Part shown: positions 35,287 through 44,410 of the stretch, in pieces
Layout of the letters: every line of letters starts with the position of its first letter
How positions within the stretch are numbered: the first letter of the stretch is position 1
Program-made: the position numbers and the translations under genes
Notes under the pieces: generated by a model
The model's input: the letters and a program-made list of their open reading frames with translations, nothing else
What the model was told of the DNA's origin: nothing
Databases searched by the model: none
Origin: CAZNSX01 sp964575845
Lineage (GTDB): Bacteria; UBA8248; CAZNSX01
Length of the DNA stretch: 64,000 nt
Assembly: GCA_964575845.1 (NCBI GenBank)
Contig: CAZNSX010000001.1
Coordinates: 806,001-870,000, forward strand
Reading direction: 5' to 3'

Positions 35287-38040
35287 CTAGCCCATCTCAA
35301 TTCTTACTTGACTTGCAAGACCAAGGTCGCTCAGCGCTTGTTCTAGTTCCCGTTTTGTGCTGGAGGCTAAGGGCTCTTCTAGGGTAACAGAGAATTGCAG
35401 CCCTAATTCAAGCTCTTTGCCCGAGCTAAGCTTTGGTAGGATTCTTGTCCCCAATCGATTCCACACTTCTCGCGGTATTGTTCCCACAAGACGAAGGGTC
35501 TTTGTTTGGGCGCCAGGAGGGGGTTCGGGTTCCGGCTCGGGACCCGGCTCTGGCCCAGGAGCAGGACCGGGAGGTGGTTCTGGTCCGGGCACTGTTATTT
35601 CTCGCCCCTTTAGCTCCGCCGCTCTAGATTTCTTCAACAGGAAGACACCCGCCTCGAACGCCACCTCCTCAGGGGAGATGAACTCCGAGAACCAGACCCT
35701 GTCATAAGTGCCGTCGCTTTTCGGCCCTGAGGCCAAACTAAATTCACCACCTCCAACGAATTCAACAATCTTCCCTCGCAAAACCGTGTCCGCGTCCAGG
35801 AGCCGTGTCAAAGCACCGTCTAGAAAACTCTGACGAAGGCTTGCAAGGGGCCAAGCACCTGACTCCTTGAATGCCTCGGGCCAGTTCCGCTCGATGTATC
35901 CCGAGCCAACTGACTCGTTTAAAAGTCCATGGGACTTCAGCGCACTCACGACACGCCCGGAGAGGCTCTCAGCGCTGCTGGCATGACCCGCGCCAAGGTC
36001 AATCGTCTTAAGGCCATCGGGCTCCTGGTTGTCGGCAAGGACGACGAAACGATACCCCGCCCATACTTCGTCCTTCGCGGCTTCCTCAGCGTCCTTGATT
36101 TCGGCCATGATATCCGACTTCTCAGCCTTTTCGAACTCATCTCCCAGGATTCCTTCAGCGACGTCTTTGGCCACCTGCTTCCAGGCTAGAGAAAGCTCAA
36201 CCTTATCCCGCAAATCTCGACCGGGCTTCTTGAAACACCACACAAGCGAGGCCGGATAAAGCCGTGGGGAATCACCCCGCACTTTGGTCCATCGTGCAAT
36301 CTCTTCTCGCTGCTTGCTCTCCCCGGTCCATTCCCATCCAGGGTCCATCACTATCAGCACAAGCCTCGGAGAGTCCTGAACCTCTGCGCTATCTTTCGGG
36401 AATCGCACTAAGGGGAGGGTGGCTCCTCGCTCGAACTCTTTTTGTACGAGGGACCTAGCATTCTTCTTGACTTCGTCTTGGTCAAGAGAAGCACGGCGGT
36501 CATTCACGACCTTCTTAAGAGTAGGCTGATGACGAATCTGAAAACCATCCGACCCAACTTTTCTAATAAAGAATGCTTTGGACTCTAGAGCGAAGGCTGC
36601 AGTATCTATAGAGGTGGTGTCTATTTCCGACTCACCGAGTGCAAAACGGAGCTCTGGCAAGTGGGCCAACTTCTCTTTCATCCCCCCCGATGACTCGAAT
36701 AAAATCGCTGCACCTACCCTTCGGTGAATGTTTTTGAGCGGTCCCTTGCTGTCCGCATCCAATGCCCTAGCATGACTTTGAGCCCCAGCTATATCTGTAT
36801 CTATTGCCGGTGCAAGTCGTGCTTCACCCAGCTGGCCAAGAATGACACCCCGAAACTCAGGAACATCAAGGGGGGCAGAGCCCAACGTAAGGAGAGCCTC
36901 CTTACGTGCTTTTCCATACCCTTCCCGGTATGCCCAGGAAATCCACTGGGCGAGCATGGCGAGGGTTCCTCGCGTCTGCTGATATTGAGGCAGCACCTGC
37001 CATTTGCGCTGAAAGACTGAGAGCGTCGAGGGATGGAATGGATAGCACGCCTCAAACCGAGCCCTAAGAAACTCTCGCGCCTTGCTCTCAGTTGTCGCGG
37101 TATCCACCGCAGTCCACTCTGGCGGTAACTGCGCCCGCCTTTCGAAGCACCAGTCTGCATAAGCCTTGGCAACGTTTCTGCGGGTTCGCTCACTGCCCAG
37201 TTCTTCAAAAAGCCGCCGCCGGACGACCTCGCTTATCTCGGTCTCGTCGTTAGCAATTAGGTCTTTGGCCACCCGTCGGACAACTTTTGTTATCCTCTCC
37301 TGCCACTGGTAGTCCCAATCCCCCATTTCCACCTGGCTTCGCGGAAGGCTCACGACCGCCGCCCCCCGGGTCGTCCCCATCGTGGCCACCGTAAGGTTCT
37401 GAATGAACGCGTAGAAGCTCTCGGCCATCTCTCGATGCCGGTTGAGGAAATTGAGCACCTCATCGAAGAGAATAAGTACGGTCCCCCCTGCGGCCTCGAA
37501 GAGATGACCTATGGCCTCCGTCCCCGGGGGCGTGGTCTTTGCGGCCATCCCCAGAGCCGCTACTCCAGAATCTCCAGCAAGTTGCCTCGCAATATCTATC
37601 CATGGAGTCTCACGCCCTTCCTGAGGGTCCCAGGCGTTGCCCACAAAGACGGCCACCCTCGCGTGCGGAACCTCTGAAAGACCCGCCTCATCGAGCAAGT
37701 CCTGAACACCTGGATAATCCTTGGCCCTGGCCCCATTCCTCGTCAAATGATAGAGAGCTGTCAGCGTATGGGTCTTTCCGCCGCCGAACTGGGTCACGAG
37801 CGTCAGGACCGGTGCCGTTCTCTCAGTATTTCCTGCAAGACGCCGCAGCACCATCCCCGCGTGCTCTCTGAGAGCTCGCGTGAAATAAGTCCGGGAGAAG
37901 AACTTCCTCGGGTCGCTGTAGTCCTCCGGCGCCGTCCCTGAGAGCACCTGCTCCAGGGCGATGGCGAACTCACTCGGGTCGAAAGAGCGGCCCTCTCGGA
38001 CCTCCTTCCTGGGCGTCGCCACCTTGTACCAGGGGTCCAT
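35287..38040 (-). CDS. DUF499 family AAA+ ATPase (defence-associated)
   Basis: A large ATPase of 917 residues. Walker A is QFGGGKTHTL (about residues 87-96) and Walker B is VLILFDEVLNFL. The region from the start to about residue 560 matches the DUF499 (COG1483) family, known to co-occur with DUF1156 DNA methylases. A proline-rich segment (PEPPPGPAPGPEPGPEPEPE, about 825-845) separates a C-terminal 75-residue domain. The start is ATG 38040; two residues upstream is an alternative. It is the last gene of the six-gene operon. A role as a motor or sensor in defence is inferred. Confidence 0.85.
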   Translation of the reverse strand: MDPWYKVATPRKEVREGRSFDPSEFAIALEQVLSGTAPEDYSDPRKFFSRTYFTRALREHAGMVLRRLAGNTERTAPVLTLVTQFGGGKTHTLTALYHLTRNGARAKDYPGVQDLLDEAGLSEVPHARVAVFVGNAWDPQEGRETPWIDIARQLAGDSGVAALGMAAKTTPPGTEAIGHLFEAAGGTVLILFDEVLNFLNRHREMAESFYAFIQNLTVATMGTTRGAAVVSLPRSQVEMGDWDYQWQERITKVVRRVAKDLIANDETEISEVVRRRLFEELGSERTRRNVAKAYADWCFERRAQLPPEWTAVDTATTESKAREFLRARFEACYPFHPSTLSVFQRKWQVLPQYQQTRGTLAMLAQWISWAYREGYGKARKEALLTLGSAPLDVPEFRGVILGQLGEARLAPAIDTDIAGAQSHARALDADSKGPLKNIHRRVGAAILFESSGGMKEKLAHLPELRFALGESEIDTTSIDTAAFALESKAFFIRKVGSDGFQIRHQPTLKKVVNDRRASLDQDEVKKNARSLVQKEFERGATLPLVRFPKDSAEVQDSPRLVLIVMDPGWEWTGESKQREEIARWTKVRGDSPRLYPASLVWCFKKPGRDLRDKVELSLAWKQVAKDVAEGILGDEFEKAEKSDIMAEIKDAEEAAKDEVWAGYRFVVLADNQEPDGLKTIDLGAGHASSAESLSGRVVSALKSHGLLNESVGSGYIERNWPEAFKESGAWPLASLRQSFLDGALTRLLDADTVLRGKIVEFVGGGEFSLASGPKSDGTYDRVWFSEFISPEEVAFEAGVFLLKKSRAAELKGREITVPGPEPPPGPAPGPEPGPEPEPEPPPGAQTKTLRLVGTIPREVWNRLGTRILPKLSSGKELELGLQFSVTLEEPLASSTKRELEQALSDLGLASQVRIEMG

Positions 38041-38061
38041 GAGCACTTCCTCCCACGCGAC

Positions 38062-38988
38062 TTAAAATGGAATGTCGTCCTCTATCTCTTGCTCTTCCTG
38101 CTTTTTCTCCACATCTGGCTGAGGAGTTAGTTCTAAATGGCGCTTCATAAGGTATAAAATCAGCACACCGGCCAGATTAACCGCAAGCTCCGCCAAACTT
38201 CTTGGAGGTTCGCTGACATCGATGCCTTGCCCGTGTCCAACTCCCTTTTCGAAATTGCGTGCCATTGGAACGGACCGCAGGATATGCTCCTCAAATGCTT
38301 TAAGAAAACCTTCATGGTAATCTGGGATGAGGCCACTCTCGACCACCTTGCGGATGAGCACGCCGGGCTTTTCTCGCTCAATATTGAGGATTGACTTAAT
38401 TGTGCTCTCTAATGCAAGGTTGGCAGCATGGATAGCGCCCTTGGTGTCGCCCGATGATAAGGTTGAACGTGCTTCCTGAAATTCGTGGAGCGCACCATCG
38501 AATCTATAGGCGGAGAGTAACTCTCTGGCTTTGGCATCAATTTCTGCCTCTACCCACTTGGAATCAAGACGCACAATCCGCCCATTCAGCATCCGCCATG
38601 GAAGGTTAGCATCTTCAAAGATGTCATTGACCTTTCTTTGGTACTCATTAGGAACTGCTTGGGTTTCAATGAAAAGCAAGTCGTAGTAAATTTCAAGAGC
38701 ATCCAGCACGAATCTTGCCACACCACGAAGAATAAACCCGTCAGAGAACACCTCTTCCCATTCTTCCAGGCCCTTATATGCGCGAAGCTCCTGCCAGCCG
38801 TGCTCTTTCGTCAGCCGGTCGTATAGACCTCCACAGCAAAGATTGCAGTCTTCAAGAAAGCCAGTGCTGGGGTCGTAGCAGGGATCACATTCTTGGAATA
38901 AATGCCAGATCCGTTGACGCACTGCTGGCTTAAGGTAAATATCCTTTCCTGCTTCAGGATGCCGCTTTGAAAAAACCTTTGGATTCAC
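38062..38988 (-). CDS. Abortive infection C-terminal (Abi_C / HEPN-like) domain protein
   Basis: The 308-residue protein has a cysteine-bearing N-terminal part (CDPCYDPS, CNLCCGG) and a C-terminal helical domain at about 185-290: GAIHAANLALESTIKSIL and PMARNFEKGVGHGQG. The RN-x5-GHG motif is the signature of the Abi_C group, which is related to HEPN ribonucleases. It could be a toxic effector or an RNA-cleaving partner; this is inference. It starts five bases after the methylase stop and ends 21 bases before the DUF499 start, so it belongs to the same transcript. Confidence 0.7.
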   Translation of the reverse strand: MNPKVFSKRHPEAGKDIYLKPAVRQRIWHLFQECDPCYDPSTGFLEDCNLCCGGLYDRLTKEHGWQELRAYKGLEEWEEVFSDGFILRGVARFVLDALEIYYDLLFIETQAVPNEYQRKVNDIFEDANLPWRMLNGRIVRLDSKWVEAEIDAKARELLSAYRFDGALHEFQEARSTLSSGDTKGAIHAANLALESTIKSILNIEREKPGVLIRKVVESGLIPDYHEGFLKAFEEHILRSVPMARNFEKGVGHGQGIDVSEPPRSLAELAVNLAGVLILYLMKRHLELTPQPDVEKKQEEQEIEDDIPF

Positions 38989-38993
38989 TATTC

Positions 38994-41900
38994 TTACCTC
39001 GGCACCGCCAAGAGCATCGCATCCAGAAGCCGCTTTTCCTCGCTTCCTTTAGGATACAGGGCCGAGAGGGCATTAGCGAGACGAAGGAAGTCGGGACTGC
39101 GCTGCTGCTCGGCCTTGAGCATGGCGCGAAGGGCATTGGCCCGGCCGCCTGCCTGGAGGAGCATGGCCGCATGAATCCGGTCGAGCGTTGTCGCTTCCCG
39201 ACGGGTTCTGAGTTCCTCATCAGGAACCTCCACCCCTCGCCTTCTCCTTCGGCCCCGACCGCGCAGTGGCCCAGGCATCTTGCCTGGGGCTCTCAGGCTG
39301 GAAGCCTGAGCCACAGCTTCATCCGGGAACAAAGTAAATTGAATCGGCCCCGACGGCGCCCTCTCAATCCGGTCTGCAACTGCTTGCGCTCCATCCTTAC
39401 CAAAGAGCTGCTCAGCGCGTTCACTTACTGAAAGGAGCCGGACAACCCCTTTCTTTGTCTCTATAATCCGGCCTTCCCAATCGGGGAGGTGGATGCCCAG
39501 GGGCTGGGCGAAGCGGCGGACTATGTCGAAGATGAGGCTGAGGCCCTTCTTCTGTGGGACAGGCATCTTGCCTGTCTCCTCCCCATTCTCTTCATCCTCG
39601 TCCTCTCTGTTATTCTCATCTTCCACAGGCTCGAAGCCTGTGCCACTATTAGTGCTCTGAAGGGTCCAGAGGAAAAGGGCCGTTAGGCGGGCATCTTCTT
39701 CGAGAGCCTCTACTGCGGCATTCCTTGCCCTGGCCTCAGCCGTGCCGAGCACCTGCTCAAGTGCCGTCCTGCCGACGACCTCCCACACCTTCTCAAGGAA
39801 TTCAGAGAGACCGACCTCGCGCCCCTCAGCCGTCTCGACCCTTGAATAGCGGCTAAAGATTTCGAGCGCCGGGCCGATGCAGGCGAAAACGAGGTCCGCA
39901 CCCCGGACGCCTTCCGATTGAAGGCGCTCCATCCAGTCGCCCACGCGTTTGGGGAGTTCCCGCAGAACCTCTCCCCAATCCCCCACAAGGGCGTCCTCTG
40001 ACCTAGGGCGGCAGATGAGGTGAATGCTTGTCGCTAGCGCAGCGGACTCCAGAGAACGGAGCCTAACGGGACGCTCGGTGGCAATGGGCCAAGAGCCAGT
40101 GATGACCCAGCCTCCCTGGACCATACCAGAAAGGAGCGCCTCCCAGCCTTCAGTGGTCTTGTGGGCGAAGATAACACATCCAATACCGTCATCTTTTAGG
40201 ACACGACTGCCTTCGGTGAAGACCCGGGCCATTGTTTCTTCGTAGAACGCCTTATCCTTGGGCTTTCCGTTTGCAGTTAACGACCGCTCATTTTGAACAG
40301 CCTCGTCAGTTTTGGGAGTTAAGGGATTCTGGCTGTCGAAAGGGTCGTTGAGAAGGGAATGGCTGGGTAGAACTCTTTTAGCCCATACAAAAAAGTAGTC
40401 AGATAGGTCGGAGTATGGAATTGCGTCGTAATAAGGCGGGTCTGTGAACCAGATGTCGCCACCTTGGTCAGGCAACGGATGTTCAGAGGCGTCGGCAATC
40501 TGCACTTGAGCCGTTAAAAAACAGACACTCGCAACTGCTTCGACAACTCTGGATACCCAGTCGACCTGACCCTCAAATGAGGCGCCGCCACCGCCCATTC
40601 CAACGGCCTCTACAAAATCCCATACCATAGGTAGAGCCTGTCGACCAAATGTATGAGCAACCGCCTCAAGGTCCTGAATCCACATGGCATTTGCGCTCCA
40701 GTGGTCCACACAACGACCGTATGCCATTGCATATGCCTGTTGAAGACTTGGCTCTCGTGGTTGCTCTCGAATATTTTTCGCCAATGTCACAAGCGCCAGC
40801 TTCTGCCGGGCCGTGAAGAGGTCGCCCCACTGAAGCATGCCGTACCGCTGAACCCGAAATCCGAGCGTACCAATCGGCGGCAGCGGCTCATCAGGCACAG
40901 GGCTCAGGCCGTTAGGCAACTTCGTGCCCGCAGCCTTATCCAATGCCCTCCTGGCCTTGCGCACAGCTTCGTAATCGCACTCAGTCGGCAGCCTGTAGTG
41001 CCGCCCCTGCTCTCCTGGACGGAGGCTTACAACCGCCAGGAGCCTTGCACCGCCGATTCTGACAGGCTGGAAGCCTGTCCCACTTCTCTGCTTGTCCTCA
41101 GTGGGACAGCCATCTTGGCTGTCAGCAAAGATCACATCTGCCCCGCCGTGCTGCGCGCGCAATTGCGCCCGGACCCTCTCGGGCGCTAGCACCGCCCCGC
41201 AGCAGAGGCAAGTGGCCTTTGCGCGGGTGACCGTTCCAGTCGGGACTTCCCTTTCGGTTTTTGGCTCAAAAATCTCAAACTCAATAGTGGCACAGGCATC
41301 TTGCCTGTGGCTTTTCAGATACAGCCACCTGTATCCATCGGGTGTGCTGGCCAGCCCTCTCTTCACCGGGTTCTGCCGGATGTACTCGATCTTCTCTTCC
41401 CACTCGACCTCGTGTCGGACGATATGATCGAACCTCTCATCAAGCCATAAGGAACCTCCACGACCTAGCAGTTTGCTAATCTGTTTGGCTGAGAAGCTTT
41501 TGATGGTGTGGAGAATCTCGCCCAATGCGGAGCCGTCAACAATCCGAAAGATCGCATGCACATGGTCAGGCATTACCACCGCGGCATCAAGATCGATCCG
41601 TTTGCCATCCCAATGCCGAACTGCTGAGAGCACGATACCCCTGGTTTCATCCGGCAGGACCAGCCCCTCCCGGCACCGAAAGGTCACAAAATAGGTGGCC
41701 CCAGGCACCTGAAGGTGAGGAAGATTTCGCTTCTGGGTGCTCAGGTCCGGTGATTTCCATGGATTCACAGGCTGGAAGCCTGTGCCACCGGGCTTCACCA
41801 CCTTGTAACGAAGCGCCCGCTTCCGGTTCGCCTTCTTGCATAGCCAGAAAGACCGCATGAGGGGGATTTCCGCTCCGCAATTGGGTGACTCACAGCGAAT

Positions 41901-42563
41901 GGTCCTCGCCCAGAGGTAGGCGATGGGCTTCGCCCCGTCAGCATCCACAGGATAGAACTCGGCAAGTTCCTTCTCAGCCTCCTTCTTGACCTCCGCGCCT
42001 ACCCGCCGCAGTTCTTGAGCAAGCTCCGGCCCGTGGCGCGGAATGTCTTCGAGCATGACCTTAAGGATAAGGCAGGCAACGGGATTCAGGTCGCTCGCAA
42101 AGGCGTCACAACCGAGGCGCAGCGCCTCAAGCGGAATCGACCCACCTCCAGCAAAAGGGTCCACCACAAGGGGAGGCTCTTCCCCGTGGGCCACCTTTAC
42201 GAGCTCACGTCCAACCTCCAGGAATGTCGGGTCTGCAGAACGGTCCCAATTTGCAAAATCTCCGATGAATTTCATCAGCGCCTGCCGAAGGTCATCATCT
42301 TTGGGCCCTATTGGACCGGTCAGGTGAGGCAGAAGACTTCGGGCCTTATCCCTGAAATCCTTAGGGCAATGCTCATCGCACGGGTCTGGCAGAAGTAGCG
42401 CCAAGAGAATTGCCCGGCATGCAGCCAGCGGCCTCCTTGCCCACCAGAGGTGTAAAGTCGAGGGGTGTCCGTGCCGGATGGACTTCTCCCGCGCGGAGTG
42501 CCTGCTCACCACCGCAATCGGAAAATCCACCTCTGCCAGGCGCTTGCAAGATTTGGGGATCAT
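38994..42563 (-). CDS. DUF1156 adenine-specific DNA methylase with in-frame REP/RAYT insertions
   Basis: The product has 1189 residues. The N-terminal DUF1156 part (about 1-60) contains REKSIRHGHPSTLHLWWARRPLAA in pieces. The SAM site is DPFAGGGSIPLEAL (about 133-146), a zinc ribbon includes CLCCGAVL (about 452-459), and the catalytic motif is DPPYYDAIPYSDL (about 706-718). This is an N6-adenine methylase of the COG1743 type. Four foreign inserts interrupt it: a complete RAYT domain with flanking REPs (about 260-424) and REP pairs at about 480-500, 973-1001 and 1084-1097. Every insert keeps the frame. Start ATG 42563 follows GAGGAGGAGAG. Whether the enzyme is still active is unknown. Confidence 0.88.
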   Translation of the reverse strand: MIPKSCKRLAEVDFPIAVVSRHSAREKSIRHGHPSTLHLWWARRPLAACRAILLALLLPDPCDEHCPKDFRDKARSLLPHLTGPIGPKDDDLRQALMKFIGDFANWDRSADPTFLEVGRELVKVAHGEEPPLVVDPFAGGGSIPLEALRLGCDAFASDLNPVACLILKVMLEDIPRHGPELAQELRRVGAEVKKEAEKELAEFYPVDADGAKPIAYLWARTIRCESPNCGAEIPLMRSFWLCKKANRKRALRYKVVKPGGTGFQPVNPWKSPDLSTQKRNLPHLQVPGATYFVTFRCREGLVLPDETRGIVLSAVRHWDGKRIDLDAAVVMPDHVHAIFRIVDGSALGEILHTIKSFSAKQISKLLGRGGSLWLDERFDHIVRHEVEWEEKIEYIRQNPVKRGLASTPDGYRWLYLKSHRQDACATIEFEIFEPKTEREVPTGTVTRAKATCLCCGAVLAPERVRAQLRAQHGGADVIFADSQDGCPTEDKQRSGTGFQPVRIGGARLLAVVSLRPGEQGRHYRLPTECDYEAVRKARRALDKAAGTKLPNGLSPVPDEPLPPIGTLGFRVQRYGMLQWGDLFTARQKLALVTLAKNIREQPREPSLQQAYAMAYGRCVDHWSANAMWIQDLEAVAHTFGRQALPMVWDFVEAVGMGGGGASFEGQVDWVSRVVEAVASVCFLTAQVQIADASEHPLPDQGGDIWFTDPPYYDAIPYSDLSDYFFVWAKRVLPSHSLLNDPFDSQNPLTPKTDEAVQNERSLTANGKPKDKAFYEETMARVFTEGSRVLKDDGIGCVIFAHKTTEGWEALLSGMVQGGWVITGSWPIATERPVRLRSLESAALATSIHLICRPRSEDALVGDWGEVLRELPKRVGDWMERLQSEGVRGADLVFACIGPALEIFSRYSRVETAEGREVGLSEFLEKVWEVVGRTALEQVLGTAEARARNAAVEALEEDARLTALFLWTLQSTNSGTGFEPVEDENNREDEDEENGEETGKMPVPQKKGLSLIFDIVRRFAQPLGIHLPDWEGRIIETKKGVVRLLSVSERAEQLFGKDGAQAVADRIERAPSGPIQFTLFPDEAVAQASSLRAPGKMPGPLRGRGRRRRRGVEVPDEELRTRREATTLDRIHAAMLLQAGGRANALRAMLKAEQQRSPDFLRLANALSALYPKGSEEKRLLDAMLLAVPR
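39271..39310. repeat. REP-like pair A
   Basis: CCAGGCA-tct-TGCCTGG (39271-39287) and CTCAGGCT-gga-AGCCTGAG (39292-39310) are separated by four bases. In the methylase frame they read as GKMPG and AQASSL-type peptides, which are unlike the surrounding protein. Confidence 0.8.
39558..39642. repeat. REP-like pair B
   Basis: GACAGGCA-tct-TGCCTGTC (39558-39576) and CACAGGCT-cga-AGCCTGTG (39624-39642) are 47 bases apart. The spacer codes for an acidic Glu/Asp/Asn run. In the methylase frame the repeats read TGKMPVPQ and GTGFEPV. Confidence 0.85.
41061..41123. repeat. REP-like pair C (inverted order)
   Basis: GACAGGCT-gga-AGCCTGTC (41061-41079) precedes GACAGCCA-tct-TGGCTGTC (41105-41123). The order of the two types is opposite to that of pairs A, B and D, so this unit is inverted. 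The methylase frame reads SQDGCPT and GTGFQPV across them. Confidence 0.85.
41291..41784 (-). mobile_element. RAYT (REP-associated tyrosine transposase) element inside the methylase gene
   Basis: CACAGGCA-tct-TGCCTGTG (41291-41309) and CACAGGCT-gga-AGCCTGTG (41766-41784) bracket about 450 bases that encode a Y1/HUH transposase domain in the methylase frame. It shows PGATYFVTFRCREG at the start, the HUH motif in MPDHVHAIFRI, and the nucleophile tyrosine in EKIEYIRQNPVKRGL. RAYTs cut single-stranded REP hairpins and are thought to spread them. The domain has no start codon or stop codon of its own; host methylase sequence resumes on both sides (ALRYKVVKP before, EFEIFEPKTE after). Confidence 0.85.
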
Positions 42564-42621
42564 GTGCTCTCCTCCTCGGATCCCCAAGAAGGTGTACGTA
42601 TATGACTAGTGAGGGCGTTCG

Positions 42622-43749
42622 TTAGATTGCGAGCGCAGCCTCCTCGGGTAATGGAAGGTCAGCGCTGGGCTTGACATCGATCCAATGCAAGGCTGCCTGA
42701 TTGCGAATGTTCTCGGCGACTTCCGCCTCGCTGAGTGGGGGCCGCCGTCTCTGCTTCCACTGCATGACCTCATCCAGAACATCTCTCTCAGTGGGTTTTT
42801 CCTTGCCTTTCTCGGCAAGGGACCTCGCGGCGAAGTGGATTGTTGCAGCTACTTCAGCTTCTCGGGTTCTCATTCGCAAGAAAAGGTCTGCAACTTTCTC
42901 CATAATGGGTTCCCATTTCTCTAAGTATTTCTTGTAGGAGCGGTAGGCGTCCCCATAAGTGGGGCCGACTCGTACGGCGAACATTTGCCCGAGGTTTTCC
43001 TCGACGATAAGTCCATTGTTTACCAATCGTGTAATCAATCCCTTGAGTTCAGAGGCGAAAGGTCCGAAACTACTGCGTTTATGATGGAGGCCTGTTGGAA
43101 GACCTGATTCCGTCGCAAAGTAGGCGATTTTTTGGAACATCGTTCGCCCTACTGGCCAGTGATAGGGCTCCGTATTAATCCGGTCAAGGATCTGAACAAG
43201 AGCAACCCAAGCCGGCTCGATTCGAAACCTCTCAGAGCGCGAGATACCAAATTCAACCGCCTCAGGGGCTTGACTCAAGAATGCAACCTCAAGTTCCTCT
43301 GGACGTGTGCCGTGCGGAGCATACAACTCAACGGGGATATCCAGGCGGCTTAAATGTCGATAAAGCGTGGGGCCGACAACCACCCACTCAAGCTGACCCT
43401 GGCCGCACCCGAGCGGGGGTACAGCAAGCGAAGTGATCCCCCACTCCTTATAATGCTTCTCCAAGTATTCCAGGCCATGGACGATGTCCTCCAGCCGAGC
43501 CACCGAACGCCAGTGCTCCTTGGTGGGGAAATTGAGAATCCAGGGCAAGATGAGCCTGCGGAAGAGATATGGTCGGCCTAGCCTCACCTCTTTCCTGGCA
43601 CAGCGTGCCTTGTAGTCCTCATACATGTCAGGGAAGCGGTCCTTAAACTCTAGTGCCACTCCCTTCCCCATCACACCGACACAGTTCACAGTATTGACTA
43701 AGGTCTGCGCTTCGGACTCGAAGAGGTCGCCTGTTAGCACCTTCACCAT
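42622..43749 (-). CDS. darG: DarG macrodomain antitoxin
   Basis: DarG removes ADP-ribose from thymidine in DNA and thereby reverses DarT. The N-terminal macrodomain (about 1-155) shows LTGDLFESEAQTLVNTVNCVGVMGKG and the second loop VPPLGCGQGQLEW, the usual ADP-ribose contacts. The C-terminal region (about 180-375) contains a winged-helix-like part (FQKIAYFATESGLPTG, SFGPFASELKGLI) that in DarG proteins binds and blocks DarT. The start at 43749 (MVKVLTG) is chosen because GGAGGGG lies upstream. It begins 13 bases after darT. Confidence 0.92.
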   Translation of the reverse strand: MVKVLTGDLFESEAQTLVNTVNCVGVMGKGVALEFKDRFPDMYEDYKARCARKEVRLGRPYLFRRLILPWILNFPTKEHWRSVARLEDIVHGLEYLEKHYKEWGITSLAVPPLGCGQGQLEWVVVGPTLYRHLSRLDIPVELYAPHGTRPEELEVAFLSQAPEAVEFGISRSERFRIEPAWVALVQILDRINTEPYHWPVGRTMFQKIAYFATESGLPTGLHHKRSSFGPFASELKGLITRLVNNGLIVEENLGQMFAVRVGPTYGDAYRSYKKYLEKWEPIMEKVADLFLRMRTREAEVAATIHFAARSLAEKGKEKPTERDVLDEVMQWKQRRRPPLSEAEVAENIRNQAALHWIDVKPSADLPLPEEAALAI

Positions 43750-43762
43750 TTCATCCCCTCCT

Positions 43763-44368
43763 TCACCGAAAAAAGAGGCGACCATTCACGATCACGTTTA
43801 AAGGATTTCCAACCTCGTGAAGTATAGCATGCAGCGCAGTTTCGCTCGACTGACAAGAGACGTAAGCTCCAATGATGAACTCCGGATTGACCCGGTCCGG
43901 CACCAATACCTCAGCACATTTGACAGATTTATGCTTCCACTCCCGAATTGGGTCACCCGGATGGGTCCAGAAGTCCGAGAATACAAGGTCTCTATCGACG
44001 ATTGCCAGACCTCTGGGGGCGGGGGCAAATCGGGTGTATTGGCTGGATGCATTTCCATCTGACACCACAACGTCTTCCAAGTCAAGAATATTTGGGCTAA
44101 GTCTGAGGACGCAGAGGTCCACGTGCTGGTTCTTCAGTCTGAAAAGCATCGGGTTTCTTGCACATATATAGAGATTGGCGTAGTCGTGCAGGAGACGTCC
44201 ACCGGGAACAACTACCTTTTTCCTGCGTTCTTGAATTTCCTTCATAGCCACTGATACATGCTTCACCTTCTTCGCTTGCCTGTGAGACAAGATCCCGAGT
44301 CGGCAGATTGTGGCCACATTTGCGATGGGTGCGATGTAATGCAGCTCAGGCAACTCATCTCGATTCAA
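43763..44368 (-). CDS. darT: DarT single-stranded DNA thymidine ADP-ribosyltransferase toxin
   Basis: DarT uses NAD to modify thymidines in specific ssDNA motifs, which stops replication of the cell or phage. The 201 residues follow the family: HYIAPIANVATICRLGILSH at the start, then SVAMKEIQERR, VPGGRLLHDYANLYICARNPM (NAD and DNA site) and the catalytic glutamate in KCAEVLVPDRV. The start is TTG 44368 behind AGAGGG. It lies 42 bases after the helicase gene and 13 before darG, within the defence operon. All key residues appear intact, so an active toxin is expected. Confidence 0.92.
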   Translation of the reverse strand: MNRDELPELHYIAPIANVATICRLGILSHRQAKKVKHVSVAMKEIQERRKKVVVPGGRLLHDYANLYICARNPMLFRLKNQHVDLCVLRLSPNILDLEDVVVSDGNASSQYTRFAPAPRGLAIVDRDLVFSDFWTHPGDPIREWKHKSVKCAEVLVPDRVNPEFIIGAYVSCQSSETALHAILHEVGNPLNVIVNGRLFFR

Positions 44369-44410
44369 TCAAATGCCCTCTCTTGGGGGCCATATGCTGC
44401 CGCAGACCGC

